This document shows positions 44,208 to 52,892 of a stretch of 64,000 nt of DNA, in pieces (within the stretch, counting starts at the first letter, position 1; each line of letters begins with the position of its first letter). Both the position numbers and the translations under genes were made by a program. Source of the DNA: Hahella sp. HN01 (lineage in GTDB: Bacteria > Pseudomonadota > Gammaproteobacteria > Pseudomonadales > Oleiphilaceae). The stretch is taken from positions 33,557 to 97,556 of the forward strand of contig NZ_JAHMIN010000015.1 of NCBI RefSeq assembly GCF_018986435.1, written 5' to 3'. The notes beneath the pieces were generated by a model. That model was not told where the DNA came from and did no database searches. It saw only the letters and a program-made list of their open reading frames with translations.

Positions 44208-45248
44208 ATGGATATCAAAGCCGCTATCGCCAAAGTTGTCGATAGAAAAGACCTCACCACCGAAGAAATGATTGAGGTCATGCAGCAGATCATGACCGGA
44301 CAGGCCACTCCCGCACAGATTGGCGGGTTCTTGGTGGCGCTGAGATTCAAAAGCGAAAGCGTCGGTGAAATCACCGGCGCAGCCCAGGTCATGCGCCAGC
44401 TGGCCAGCAAAGTCGATATCGACGATCCGCATCTGGTAGACACCTGCGGCACCGGAGGCGATGGCTCCAATCTGTTTAACGTCAGCACCGCCGCCGCCTT
44501 TGTCGTGGCCGCCGCGGGCGGCAAAGTCGCCAAGCACGGCAACCGCAGCGTCAGCAGCCGCTCCGGCAGCGCCGATGTGCTGGAAGCCGCCGGGATCAAT
44601 CTGGACATGAGCTCCGAGCAGGTCGCCCGCGCAGTCAAAGAAATCGGTGTCGGCTTTCTGTTCGCACCCGCCCATCACAGCGCCATGAAGCACGCAATCG
44701 GGCCGCGCCGGGAAATGGGCATCCGCACCATTTTCAACATGCTGGGGCCTCTGACCAATCCCGCCGGCGTGACCAAGCAGGTCATCGGCGTGTTCAATCC
44801 ATTGCTGTGCCTGCCGCTGGCGGAAGTACTGCAACGACTGGGCAGCACTCATGTCCTGGTCGTCTCCGCTGCGGATGGCCTGGACGAAATCAGCCTCGCC
44901 TGTGAAACCCACGTGGCGGAGCTGAAAGACGGTAAAATCTCCGAATACACGCTTACTCCAGAAGACGCAGGAATCATGCGCCGCTCTCTGGACGGCCTGA
45001 CCGTGACCAGCGCAGAGGAAAGCCTGAAACTGATTGAAGCAGCGCTGACCAAAGCGACGGATCAAACGTCACAAAAAGCTCGGGACATTGTCGCCCTTAA
45101 CGCTGGGGCGGCGATTTACGCCGCAGACCTGGCCCGCTCCTTCCAAGAAGGCGTGGAAATGGCCCAGGATGCGATTGGTTCCGGGCTGGCCTTTGCTAAA
45201 CTAAAAGAGCTGGCCAGTTTTTCGGCCTGCTTTAAGGAAGAGGAATAA
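44208..45248 (+). CDS. trpD: Anthranilate phosphoribosyltransferase
   Basis: Transfers the phosphoribosyl group to anthranilate. The 346 residues contain [19 protein letters not shown] (PRPP loop), [19 protein letters not shown] and the [14 protein letters not shown] motif. GAGGAG precedes the ATG. Followed by trpC after 10 bases. Confidence 0.95.
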   Translation: MDIKAAIAKVVDRKDLTTEEMIEVMQQIMTGQATPAQIGGFLVALRFKSESVGEITGAAQVMRQLASKVDIDDPHLVDTCGTGGDGSNLFNVSTAAAFVVAAAGGKVAKHGNRSVSSRSGSADVLEAAGINLDMSSEQVARAVKEIGVGFLFAPAHHSAMKHAIGPRREMGIRTIFNMLGPLTNPAGVTKQVIGVFNPLLCLPLAEVLQRLGSTHVLVVSAADGLDEISLACETHVAELKDGKISEYTLTPEDAGIMRRSLDGLTVTSAEESLKLIEAALTKATDQTSQKARDIVALNAGAAIYAADLARSFQEGVEMAQDAIGSGLAFAKLKELASFSACFKEEE

Positions 45249-45258
45249 AGGTCAACCT

Positions 45259-46056
45259 ATGAACGACACGCCTACGATTCTGAGAAAGATCATTGACCGT
45301 AAAAAACAGGAAGTGGAAGCGCGCAAGATGCGCCAGCCTTTGTCCGTTCTGAAAGACAGCTTGCACCGGGCCGGCCCCGTGCGCGGTTTCGCCCGCGCCA
45401 TTGAAAAGCGGTTTCAGCACAATGCCCCAGCGGTGATTGCAGAGATCAAGAAGGCCTCTCCCAGCAAAGGAGTAATTCGGGAAAACTTCGATCCCGAAGC
45501 CATCGCCAAGAGCTATGAACAAGGCGGCGCAGCCTGTCTTTCCGTCCTCACCGATATTGATTTCTTTCAGGGCGCCGATCAGTACCTGATTCAGGCTCGC
45601 AACGCCACGTCTCTGCCGGTGCTGCGCAAAGATTTCATCGTGGATGAGTATCAGGTGTATGAAAGTCGCCTGCTCAATGCGGACTGTATTCTGTTAATCG
45701 CGGCGGCGTTAACGCCCCAACAGATGAAGAGCTACTGCGCCAAAGCCAGAGAAATCGACCTGGACGTGCTGGTGGAAGTGCATAACGCTCAGGAGCTGGA
45801 ATACGCCCTGGAGTTGAATACGCCATTACTAGGCATCAACAATCGCGACCTGCACACCTTTGACGTTTCCCTTGATACAACGATCAATCTGCTGGACCGT
45901 ATCCCGGAAGATCGTATCGTCGTCACGGAGAGCGGCATCCATACGCCAGAAGATGTGGCCTTGATGCAGCACCACCGGGTCAATACGTTCCTGGTGGGCG
46001 AGTCCTTCATGCGGGCGGACGACCCCGGGGCGAAATTGCGCGAGCTGTTTCTCTAA
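45259..46056 (+). CDS. trpC: Indole-3-glycerol phosphate synthase
   Basis: Closes the indole ring in tryptophan synthesis. The 265 residues form a single TIM barrel, not fused to TrpF, with [47 protein letters not shown] and [12 protein letters not shown]. Ten bases separate it from trpD, indicating co-translation. Confidence 0.95.
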   Translation: MNDTPTILRKIIDRKKQEVEARKMRQPLSVLKDSLHRAGPVRGFARAIEKRFQHNAPAVIAEIKKASPSKGVIRENFDPEAIAKSYEQGGAACLSVLTDIDFFQGADQYLIQARNATSLPVLRKDFIVDEYQVYESRLLNADCILLIAAALTPQQMKSYCAKAREIDLDVLVEVHNAQELEYALELNTPLLGINNRDLHTFDVSLDTTINLLDRIPEDRIVVTESGIHTPEDVALMQHHRVNTFLVGESFMRADDPGAKLRELFL

Positions 46057-46086
46057 GCCCAGCCACGCTCGTTTCTTATCTGTTAC

Positions 46087-46106
46087 GCGCCGCCTTACTG
46101 CGGCGC
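46087..46106. terminator. Hairpin between convergent trpC and lysR-type genes
   Basis: GCGCCGC-CTTACT-GCGGCGC overlaps the stop of the minus-strand gene. No strong T-tract follows on either side, so termination strength is uncertain. Confidence 0.4.
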
Positions 46107-46985
46107 TGACGCTGCCTCAATCTCCTGTTGCAACCATTGTGTGAAATGCCTTAACGCCGCATTACCCCGCGAACGTGTAGGCATGACCAGTAAATAGCGC
46201 TGATCTATCTGCAAACTAAAATCGAACAGCTTTACCAGGCGTCCCGCGCTCAGCTCTTCCTGCACCAGTATCCTGCGCACCAAAGCGACCGCCTGTCCCG
46301 CCAAGGCAAGACGAATCACCTGACTGGAGTCAGAGATGATGATACGGCGGCGCGGCTCCAGATCAGAATGTCCCGCGGCTTTCTTCCAAGCGCTCCAGTT
46401 GAAGCTGTCCGGCGCATCTGAATCCACCAGCACATGATCTTTCAACACGCGAAGGTCGTTACCAATACCTTTGGCCAGCTCCGGGCTCGCTGCGAGAAAG
46501 ATTTCCTCTCCCGCCAGGTCTTTCACGATCAGTTCGGGAAAGGTGCGGGAGCTGAAACGTATGCCTGCGTCCACATCGGCGTCACGAAAGTCCACCACGT
46601 CGTTGGACATGGTAATGCGGATGTCAATGTCGGGAAACTCTGCGTTGAACTTATGCAATCGGGGAATCAGCCAGGCGCTGGCGAAGGACGGCAATACGCT
46701 GACGGTAATCTGGTTGCAGCAGCGGCGAATCGCCTCTACGCCCTCCTCCAGGTGATCGAATCCCTTGCGCAGGTGCGGGCCCAAACGTAGCGCCGTTTGC
46801 GTTGGCGTCAGACTCCTCGCGCCACGCTCAAACAAAGGACCGAACTCCGCCTCCAACGCTTTAACATGCTGACTGACCGCCGACTGAGTCACATTCAGTC
46901 TTTCCGCCGCCGCGGTGAATGAGCCTGTGCGCAACACCACATCCAACACCCACAGGGACTTCAACTGATGAACCAATCTACTCAT
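46095..46985 (-). CDS. LysR-family regulator (GcvA-like) divergent from DUF1127 gene
   Basis: A 296-residue LysR regulator of the GcvA-like group. The helix-turn-helix SLWVLDVVLRTGSFTAAAERLNVTQSAVSQHVKALEAEFG is at 10-48, then a ligand domain starting ITVSVLPSFASAWLIPRLHKF (about 95). The ATG at 46985 is chosen because it gives the family start MSRLVHQL; the open frame to 47084 runs into the divergent gene. The start lies nine bases from a palindrome that may be its own operator. Target and ligand are unknown. Confidence 0.83.
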   Translation of the reverse strand: MSRLVHQLKSLWVLDVVLRTGSFTAAAERLNVTQSAVSQHVKALEAEFGPLFERGARSLTPTQTALRLGPHLRKGFDHLEEGVEAIRRCCNQITVSVLPSFASAWLIPRLHKFNAEFPDIDIRITMSNDVVDFRDADVDAGIRFSSRTFPELIVKDLAGEEIFLAASPELAKGIGNDLRVLKDHVLVDSDAPDSFNWSAWKKAAGHSDLEPRRRIIISDSSQVIRLALAGQAVALVRRILVQEELSAGRLVKLFDFSLQIDQRYLLVMPTRSRGNAALRHFTQWLQQEIEAASAPQ

Positions 46986-46993
46986 AAGTTTTA

Positions 46994-47009
46994 CTAATCC
47001 ATGAATTAG
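46994..47009. promoter_or_regulatory. Palindrome in the lysR-DUF1127 divergent region
   Basis: CTAATCCATGAATTAG is a near-perfect 16-base inverted repeat with one mismatched pair. It fits the T-N11-A shape of LysR operators and overlaps the ribosome-site region of the lysR-type gene, suggesting self-repression and control of the divergent small gene. Confidence 0.45.
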
Positions 47010-47071
47010 GACATATCGTTTTAACGCCAAGTCTAGCCGCCGTACTATCTCTACAACACAGGAGGCCAGAT

Positions 47072-47281
47072 ATGAAAACCGCAATCAGATTAGCACAGAA
47101 CGCACAGCAAGCAGAGTCATTAGATTTCCTAACCAGACTGAAAAATTTAACACAGCGATGGATAAAGCAGGCGCGAACCCGGCGCGAGTTGGCCAATTTG
47201 AATGACCACCTGCTCAGGGATCTGGGAATTACCGAAGAGGATCGCCGTCAGGAAACCAGCAAGCCCTTCTGGAGAAATTGA
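47072..47281 (+). CDS. DUF1127 small protein
   Basis: A 69-residue basic protein of the DUF1127 (YjiS-like) family. The conserved C-terminal block RRELANLNDHLLRDLGITEEDRRQETSKPFWRN occupies 37-69. Small DUF1127 proteins in alphaproteobacteria influence RNA turnover and phosphate or carbon metabolism; in this group the role is unknown. AGGAGG lies just upstream. It is divergent from a LysR gene, a pairing often seen in marine gammaproteobacteria. Confidence 0.87.
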   Translation: MKTAIRLAQNAQQAESLDFLTRLKNLTQRWIKQARTRRELANLNDHLLRDLGITEEDRRQETSKPFWRN

Positions 47282-47323
47282 GTCTTGTCGATTTCCCACT
47301 CACCGGCGAGGGAACGCCGGACT

Positions 47324-47365
47324 CATTGACGCTGCGTCAATGGAAGCCGCCTGTCACTGACAGGC
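47324..47365. repeat. Two tandem small hairpins after the DUF1127 gene
   Basis: CATTGACG-CTG-CGTCAATG (47324-47342) and GCCTGTC-ACT-GACAGGC (47349-47365) lie side by side, each a perfect stem with a 3-base loop. No T-run follows. They may stabilise or end the short DUF1127 transcript. The remainder of 47282-47600 shows no gene. Confidence 0.45.
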
Positions 47366-47600
47366 TCAAAAATAACTCTATTGCAGACAGGCGACTACCG
47401 TCTCCCCAGCAAAATTTAGCGCATTTTTTAACCTATTCACTGCAGAGCGCCTATACTTACTATTTGTCAGGCAAGCGCGCCGTGCTTGTTTGCATCAATA
47501 ACTATAACGACTCTTGTTGGCCCTTCCGCGTCAACGCTTTACACCGCGCTATTAATAAAAGCCTTTGAAGGCGTCTGTTTTATTAGGGAGTGCAGTGACA

Positions 47601-48353
47601 ATGAAAACCAACCTCAAAGCCTATGTGGCGACCTCCGCGCTGTTCCTGTCGGCGACCGTGACGCACGCGGCGATGATCAATCAGGTGGATTATTTCAGCC
47701 TTTCCGGCAATGTCCTCATTGATTTTGAATCCGTCGCTGGCGGCGGCGCGCCAGGAACGAACTACGACGGAGTTATTGACTTGGTGGGCGCCTCGTTCGC
47801 CGAAAAGTTTGACGGCCAAATACTTTCCACCAGCGGCAATTCGGATATTCTCAGCGGCACGCCGACCGGCGGGGCGTTGACCTTATCGGTCGGAGCCGCC
47901 GGCCGTAATCTCAACGTATTTACTTACGGCGCCGACGGCAATGTTCTCACCGGTCTCGGACGTCTGGGATGGCCCAACTTTGACGCTATCGGCGAAGGCG
48001 CTGTCGCCATCCTGTTCGACAACGATCAGTCCGAATTCGGATTCCAGTCGGTGGGCGGCAACCTCGGATCAGCCGTGTTTGAATTCTGGGCCCGCGATGG
48101 TTCGCTCCTGGACACCATCATGCCCACCAGTCTCGGCACGGACTATTTTGGCTTCGCCCGTGAAGGCGGGCTTCAGGATATCGCCGGGATTTCTATCTAT
48201 AACACTGATCCGGCGGGCATTGGCTTCGACGACATTATCTTTGACGTCCCCGGCCCGGACGATCCTCGCAATGTTCCCGAGCCCCCCGCACTGGTTCTTC
48301 TATTGCTGGGACTCCTGGGTTTACGCTTCTCCGCCCGTCGTACAAAGACGTGA
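47601..48353 (+). CDS. PEP-CTERM sorted surface protein
   Basis: A 250-residue exported protein with a signal peptide (cleaved near THA-AM, residue 21) and a C-terminal PEP-CTERM signal: VPEPPALVLLLLGLLGLRFSARR at 225-247, namely VPEP, a hydrophobic stretch and an Arg-rich end. Such tails are cut by exosortase at the inner membrane on the way to the cell surface or matrix. No exosortase gene is in the window. The body is a beta-rich domain like those that start with DFES in many PEP-CTERM proteins. The ATG at 47601 is preferred, with AGGGAG upstream. Confidence 0.83.
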   Translation: MKTNLKAYVATSALFLSATVTHAAMINQVDYFSLSGNVLIDFESVAGGGAPGTNYDGVIDLVGASFAEKFDGQILSTSGNSDILSGTPTGGALTLSVGAAGRNLNVFTYGADGNVLTGLGRLGWPNFDAIGEGAVAILFDNDQSEFGFQSVGGNLGSAVFEFWARDGSLLDTIMPTSLGTDYFGFAREGGLQDIAGISIYNTDPAGIGFDDIIFDVPGPDDPRNVPEPPALVLLLLGLLGLRFSARRTKT

Positions 48354-48371
48354 TAGAGAAAAGGCTAAGCG

Positions 48372-48401
48372 AAAAAAAACGGCGCATTGCGCCGTTTTTT
48401 G
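48372..48401. terminator. Bidirectional intrinsic terminator
   Basis: AAAACGGCGC-ATT-GCGCCGTTTT flanked by A and T runs, between the convergent PEP-CTERM and crp genes. It fits a terminator in both directions. Confidence 0.92.
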
Positions 48402-48424
48402 TAGTTCCAACTGACTGAATAGAA

Positions 48425-49072
48425 TTACCGGGTGCCGTATACCACCATGGTTTTCCCTTTGACCTGCACCAGCCCCTGATCTTCCAGCGCCTTCAGCACG
48501 CGGCCGACCATTTCCCGGGAACACCCCACGATGCGCCCAATTTCCTGACGGGTGATTTTGATCTGCATCCCGTCCGGGTGCGTCATCGCGTCCGGCTCCT
48601 TACACAGATCAAGCAGGGTGCGCGCGACCCGGCCCGTCACGTCGAGAAACGCGAGGTCGCCCACTTTCCGGGTGGTCTGGCGTAAGCGCGAGGCCATTTG
48701 CTCGCCGATGAAATACAGTACGCGGGGGTCTTCCTGAGCGATTTCACGAAATTTCGTGTAGCTGATCTCCGCCACTTCGCACTCGGTCTTGGCTTTGACC
48801 CATGCGCTGCGGGAGCCCATTTGATCCTGATCGAACAATCCCATCTCGCCAAAAAAGTCTCCGGCGTTCAGATACGCCATGATCATTTCACGACCGTCGT
48901 CGTCTTCGATGATGACCGTCACAGACCCTTTGACGATGTAAAACAGTGAATCGCTCTTATCGCCAGCATAAATAATGGTGCTTTTGCTGGGATAGCGGCG
49001 ACGATGGCACTGCGACAGGAAGTAATCCAGATGTTTGGTTTTATGCTCGACCGGTTTAGCAATCGTGACCAT
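48425..49072 (-). CDS. vfr: Cyclic AMP receptor protein Crp/Vfr
   Basis: Global transcription regulator of 215 residues. The cAMP-binding domain (about 20-130) has [28 protein letters not shown] with the phosphate-binding Arg-Ser. The helix-turn-helix [30 protein letters not shown] (about 170-200) matches Vfr and Crp. Its place between trpC and an OsmC gene followed by speD is as for vfr in Pseudomonas. It is likely to regulate virulence and pilus genes, inferred from Vfr. Confidence 0.94.
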   Translation of the reverse strand: MVTIAKPVEHKTKHLDYFLSQCHRRRYPSKSTIIYAGDKSDSLFYIVKGSVTVIIEDDDGREMIMAYLNAGDFFGEMGLFDQDQMGSRSAWVKAKTECEVAEISYTKFREIAQEDPRVLYFIGEQMASRLRQTTRKVGDLAFLDVTGRVARTLLDLCKEPDAMTHPDGMQIKITRQEIGRIVGCSREMVGRVLKALEDQGLVQVKGKTMVVYGTR

Positions 49073-49609
49073 GTTAATGTCCCATTCATTACCTTTGGCG
49101 CAGAAACTTATCCGCCTTGGATGTTTCGCTGAGTTCGGTATAACGTTTTTCTAATTGTTTAATAACCATCACAGGCGTTTCGACTCGGGTATCCGGCGCT
49201 TTGGAGTCGCTCCGAAGCCGATCGGCGCTTGGCCGCAACCGCTTAATTATCAAGATGTTCCTTAAATTAAGCACGAATAATCACTTTAGGCAAGAGACGC
49301 CCCGCCCTTCCCCCTGCGCCTGATGGAGGTCATGGGGCGTCAATGCGGCCTGCATCACATAAGTGTGACTATCTCGCCGGCCTGTCCTCTTTATTTCAGT
49401 GTTTCAGTTGTCCAGACGCCAGCTGTTTCGTTTCACCGTGATGCGGCGATCAGACGTAAATATCCGCCTGCAGGCGTTTTACTGCGGGTTACTACCCACA
49501 GTATAGACCATCTTTTGTGAAATATTTTCCACGACAAGGAGTTATGCTACTCTGACCGCCCCGCGCAGTTGCGGCTATTGCGAGTCTGAAAATCCAGTGG
49601 GAGTATGAG
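49073..49609. other. Intergenic region between divergent vfr and osmC-type genes
   Basis: This 537-base gap has no convincing gene. It should hold both promoters. TGTGA-AATATT-TTCCA at about 49516 matches eight of ten core positions of a Crp site and might serve osmC. TCACA-TAAG-TGTGA near 49356 is an inverted repeat, but in the wrong order for Crp. A 61-codon minus-strand frame (49089-49274) has no ribosome site and is not called. Confidence 0.4.
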
Positions 49610-50041
49610 ATGAAAGCGACCATTACCTGGGGCGGCGACGCCAAGTTCATCGGAAAGACCGGCTCCGGCCATGACGTGGTGATGGACGGCCCTCCCGATC
49701 ACGGCGGTCAGAATCAAGGCCCGCGCCCGATGGAAATGCTGTTGCTGGGACTTGGCGGCTGCACCTCTTTTGACGTCATGAGCATCCTGACGAAAGCCCG
49801 CGCCGACGTCACCGACTGTGTGGCGGAAATCACCGCGGAGCGCGCCGACGCAGTTCCCGCCGTATTCACCAAGATTCATATCCACTTCGTCGTCACCGGC
49901 AGAGATCTGCGCGACCCTGTGGTGAAACGCGCCGTGGACCTGTCCGCCGAGAAATACTGCTCCGCCTCCATCATGCTGGAAAAAGGCGGCGTGGAAATCA
50001 CCCACGACTTTGAAATTCGCGCCCCTGAGGACGCCCAGTAA
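49610..50041 (+). CDS. OsmC-family peroxiredoxin-like protein (YhfA type)
   Basis: A 143-residue OsmC/Ohr superfamily protein. Two conserved cysteines are placed as in peroxide-reducing members: LGGCTSFDVM (about 51) and EKYCSASIML (about 121). Closest in layout to YhfA, encoded next to crp in E. coli, and to the gene between vfr and speD in Pseudomonas. The substrate is not known. GGGAG precedes the ATG. Confidence 0.87.
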   Translation: MKATITWGGDAKFIGKTGSGHDVVMDGPPDHGGQNQGPRPMEMLLLGLGGCTSFDVMSILTKARADVTDCVAEITAERADAVPAVFTKIHIHFVVTGRDLRDPVVKRAVDLSAEKYCSASIMLEKGGVEITHDFEIRAPEDAQ

Positions 50042-50102
50042 GCGGCTTTCAAAAAACTCCACCGCCCTCAAATATTTACACTGTCAGCATCGATTACTCT
50101 TT

Positions 50103-50128
50103 AAACGGGCGCAATAAGCCGCCCGTTT
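50103..50128 (+). terminator. Hairpin downstream of the osmC-type gene
   Basis: AAACGGGCG (50103-50111) pairs with CGCCCGTTT (50120-50128). The T-tract is short, so this is a probable but not certain terminator. The rest of 50042-50399, before speD, has several CCGG-rich short inverted repeats but no gene called. Confidence 0.5.
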
Positions 50129-50399
50129 AATGAAGTTGATAATCGCTCGCCCGGTTTTAATAAGAAAAACTCATAAACGCGACATTAAATTGCACTATCC
50201 AACGGCTATCTTAGCCTGCATAATATGCGGCTTTTCCGCAGCCGGGACATATGCCGTCCGGGACCTCTTTTCCGGGCAGTCGTCCGGCGCATTCTCCGGT
50301 TTCGCCGGATTGTCTGAAGAGCAGGTCTGAACACTGTGTGAATGTAGGCGCCGGATCTTCCGGCGATGTGTTGAACAGCAAATCTACTGAGGGTCTGAG

Positions 50400-51194
50400 A
50401 TGTCTGAAAAGCTCAAACTCCACGGTTTCAACAATCTGACGAAATCGCTAAGTTTCAATATTTACGACATTTGCTACGCGCAATCGGAGAAACACCGACA
50501 GGAATATATTGCTTATATCGATGAGCAATATAACGCCGAGCGCCTCACACAAATTCTGACCGACGTTGTGGAAATTATCGGAGCCCACATTCTTAACGTA
50601 TCCAGGCAGGATTATGATCCACACGGCGCCAGCGTCACCATGCTGATCGCCGAACACGAAGTGCCCCCGCCGGCCGACTCCAGCGAAGAGTCGCCCGGAC
50701 CGCTGCCCGATGCGGTGGTCGCTCACCTGGATAAAAGCCATGTGACCGTGCACACCTATCCGGAAAGTCATCCCGACAACGGCATCAGCACATTCCGCGC
50801 GGACATCGATGTGTCCACCTGCGGTCTGATTTCTCCGTTGAAGGCGTTGAACTACCTGATTCACAGCTTCGATTCCGACATTGTCACCATCGACTACCGC
50901 GTACGCGGTTTCACCCGTGACATCGACGGCGCCAAGCTGTACATCGATCACGACATCAACTCGATTCAGAACTTCCTCAGTGAAGACACTCAGGAAGCCT
51001 ATCAGATGATCGACGTGAACGTGTATCAGGAGAACCTGTTCCACACCAAGATGATTCTGAAGGAATTCAACCTGGATAATTATCTGTTTGGAACCGGTAT
51101 CAGCGAGCTGACCGCCAACGAAGCCTCCAATATCAGGGAACGTCTGCAAAAGGAAATGCTGGAGATCTTCTATTCTCGCAATATGCCTTATTGA
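50400..51194 (+). CDS. speD: S-adenosylmethionine decarboxylase proenzyme
   Basis: Makes decarboxylated SAM for spermidine synthesis. The 264-residue proenzyme belongs to the long proteobacterial class. Self-cleavage is expected between K112 and S113 ([13 protein letters not shown]), turning S113 into the pyruvoyl cofactor. Conserved [19 protein letters not shown] carries the proton-donor Cys. GAGGGTCTGAG precedes the ATG. Location after the osmC-type gene is shared with Pseudomonas. Confidence 0.95.
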   Translation: MSEKLKLHGFNNLTKSLSFNIYDICYAQSEKHRQEYIAYIDEQYNAERLTQILTDVVEIIGAHILNVSRQDYDPHGASVTMLIAEHEVPPPADSSEESPGPLPDAVVAHLDKSHVTVHTYPESHPDNGISTFRADIDVSTCGLISPLKALNYLIHSFDSDIVTIDYRVRGFTRDIDGAKLYIDHDINSIQNFLSEDTQEAYQMIDVNVYQENLFHTKMILKEFNLDNYLFGTGISELTANEASNIRERLQKEMLEIFYSRNMPY

Positions 51195-51239
51195 TCAAGT
51201 CTTCAAGACAGGCGTATACATTCGACGGAACAGGCATAA

Positions 51240-51830
51240 ATGACTAATCGCGTTTCTTTATCCCTGACGTTGAACAAGATTGGGCTGCTTTTCGCAGCCC
51301 TTCTTGTTTTAATGCAAGTCATCTCTCACTGGTACGGCTATCTGCTCAATTTCAATCGCCCGGAAATCATGAGCGGCGATTATTGGCGTTTGATCAGCGG
51401 CCATTTCGTGCACCTGAGTTGGGTTCATCTGGCCCTGAACGCTGTTGCGGCCTACCTGATTTACGACTCTTTCGACCACAATTTCAAAAACTGGCGTTTT
51501 CCTCTCTATCTGGGGCTCCTGAGTCTTTTGATATCCATCGGATTATTGCTGTTTTACAAGACCACCCGCACCTATGTCGGCCTATCCGGCGTATTACACG
51601 GACTGCTTGTGCTTGGCGTGTTGGGGGGAGGACGCTTTCCTCGCTGGGTGTTAATCGTGCTGTTTGTCGGCGTCACCGGCAAGATTATCTGGGAGCAGAC
51701 GCCTTATTATGATGAAGGCCAGATTGCGCATCTGATTGGCGGTCCTGTCGCGGAGCAGGCCCACTTGCTCGGTTATTTCAGCGGCGTGATCATCGCCGTG
51801 GTCGTACGCTTTCTCGGGAAGTTTCGCTGA
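51240..51830 (+). CDS. rrtA: Rhombosortase (rhomboid-family intramembrane protease)
   Basis: A 196-residue, six-helix rhomboid-like protease. The nucleophile S116 in GLSGVLHG and H175 in EQAHLLGYFSG form the dyad; YWRLISGHFVHLSWVHLALN and the late GKIIWEQ are diagnostic of rhombosortases rather than GlpG. These enzymes process proteins with GlyGly-CTERM tails in Vibrio and relatives, so substrates should exist elsewhere in the genome; none was seen here. It lies 45 bases after speD, perhaps in the same transcript. Confidence 0.86.
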   Translation: MTNRVSLSLTLNKIGLLFAALLVLMQVISHWYGYLLNFNRPEIMSGDYWRLISGHFVHLSWVHLALNAVAAYLIYDSFDHNFKNWRFPLYLGLLSLLISIGLLLFYKTTRTYVGLSGVLHGLLVLGVLGGGRFPRWVLIVLFVGVTGKIIWEQTPYYDEGQIAHLIGGPVAEQAHLLGYFSGVIIAVVVRFLGKFR

Positions 51831-51860
51831 GAGGCAGTCACCTCTGGAGCGCTTTCAGGG

Positions 51861-52724
51861 CTAGGTCCGACTGCGCTCGATCATCTCCAGCACCATAGGC
51901 CGGATAATCAGGTCGATGGCCAGCGCCAGCTTGTTGCCGGGCACCACCAGGGTATCATGACGGGACGCGAAGGCGTTGGCGATCATGTTGATCAGATAAG
52001 GAAAGTCCACTTCCCGGGGGTTGCGGAAACGGATCACCACAAAACTTTCGTCATGACTGGGAATCTCCCGCATGATGAAGGGGTTGGATGTATCCACCGT
52101 CGGCACCCGCTGGAAGTTGATATGGGTCTGGGAAAACTGCGGCACGATGCAACGCACATAGTCCTCCATCCGATTGAGAATCGTCGCCACCACTGCTTCC
52201 TGGCTATAACCGCGGTCATGAGTGTCGCGGTGAATCTTCTGAATCCACTCCAGATTCACAATCGGCGTCACGCCGATCAGTAAGTCCACATGGCTGGCGA
52301 TATCGTAATCGTCAGTGCTGACGCCCCCATGCAGTCCTTCATAAAACAGACAGTCCGTCTGATTGGGCAGCGATTGCCAGGGCGTAAACGTGCCCGGAGC
52401 GCCGCCGCCCCGGATCAGGTCCATATCGTCGTCATGAATATAATGACGAAAGCGACCCTGGCCGTTCTGACCGTAATCGCAGAACAGCTCTTCCAGTTTA
52501 TCGATATGGTTGGCGGCCAGAGAGAAGTGATTCCACTGACCATAGCGCCCCTGCTGGGCCAGCTCCGCCATCTGCTCGCGGGTATAGCGATGAAAGCTGT
52601 CGCCTTCCACAATCGCGACGTTCACGCCCTCTTCCACGAAGATCTTTTGCATAGTGCGGCTGGCGGTAGTGGTGCCGGCGCCGGAAGATCCGGTCAGAGC
52701 GATAATGGGGTGGCGGGCGGACAT
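51861..52724 (-). CDS. prkB: Phosphoribulokinase/uridine kinase family protein (PrkB-like)
   Basis: A 287-residue P-loop kinase similar to class I phosphoribulokinases. Walker A is GSSGAGTTT (about 11-19); FHRYTREQM, FYEGLHGG and IHRDTHDRGYS are conserved with PrkB of E. coli, which sits near crp there. As no Rubisco pathway is expected, the physiological substrate is unclear. AAGGAT precedes the ATG at 52724. It is divergent from the AAA ATPase gene and convergent with rrtA. Confidence 0.88.
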   Translation of the reverse strand: MSARHPIIALTGSSGAGTTTASRTMQKIFVEEGVNVAIVEGDSFHRYTREQMAELAQQGRYGQWNHFSLAANHIDKLEELFCDYGQNGQGRFRHYIHDDDMDLIRGGGAPGTFTPWQSLPNQTDCLFYEGLHGGVSTDDYDIASHVDLLIGVTPIVNLEWIQKIHRDTHDRGYSQEAVVATILNRMEDYVRCIVPQFSQTHINFQRVPTVDTSNPFIMREIPSHDESFVVIRFRNPREVDFPYLINMIANAFASRHDTLVVPGNKLALAIDLIIRPMVLEMIERSRT

Positions 52725-52892
52725 GAATGCGTATCCTTCTACGGCTTCCAATCGGAGAGCCTTATACGTGACTGTTTCCGTGCGTTTACTGAACTGGCTG
52801 CGCGCGGCGGTTCATGCCGGGGCTGGGGCTATGGTAATCTTGCTTTCAGGACAAACACAACCTTGACGACACCGCAGAGAGCAGAGGCGCCT

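Noticed and set aside
47480..47505. Possible sigma-54 promoter before the PEP-CTERM gene
   Set aside because: GG and GC are 12 bases apart, not 10; the consensus is not met.
49089..49274. 61-codon minus-strand frame upstream of vfr
   Set aside because: GTG start without a ribosome site, low complexity and no recognised family; could be part of the vfr leader.
49354..49370. TCACA-TAAG-TGTGA repeat considered as a Crp site
   Set aside because: Half-sites are in the reverse order and spacing is four, not six.
50130..50330. 66-codon plus-strand frame before speD
   Set aside because: No ribosome site and it begins at the arm of a hairpin; the hydrophobic stretch alone is not enough.
52290..52892. 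200-codon N-terminal extension of the AAA ATPase
   Set aside because: It runs antisense through prkB, and family similarity begins at the ATG at 52893.
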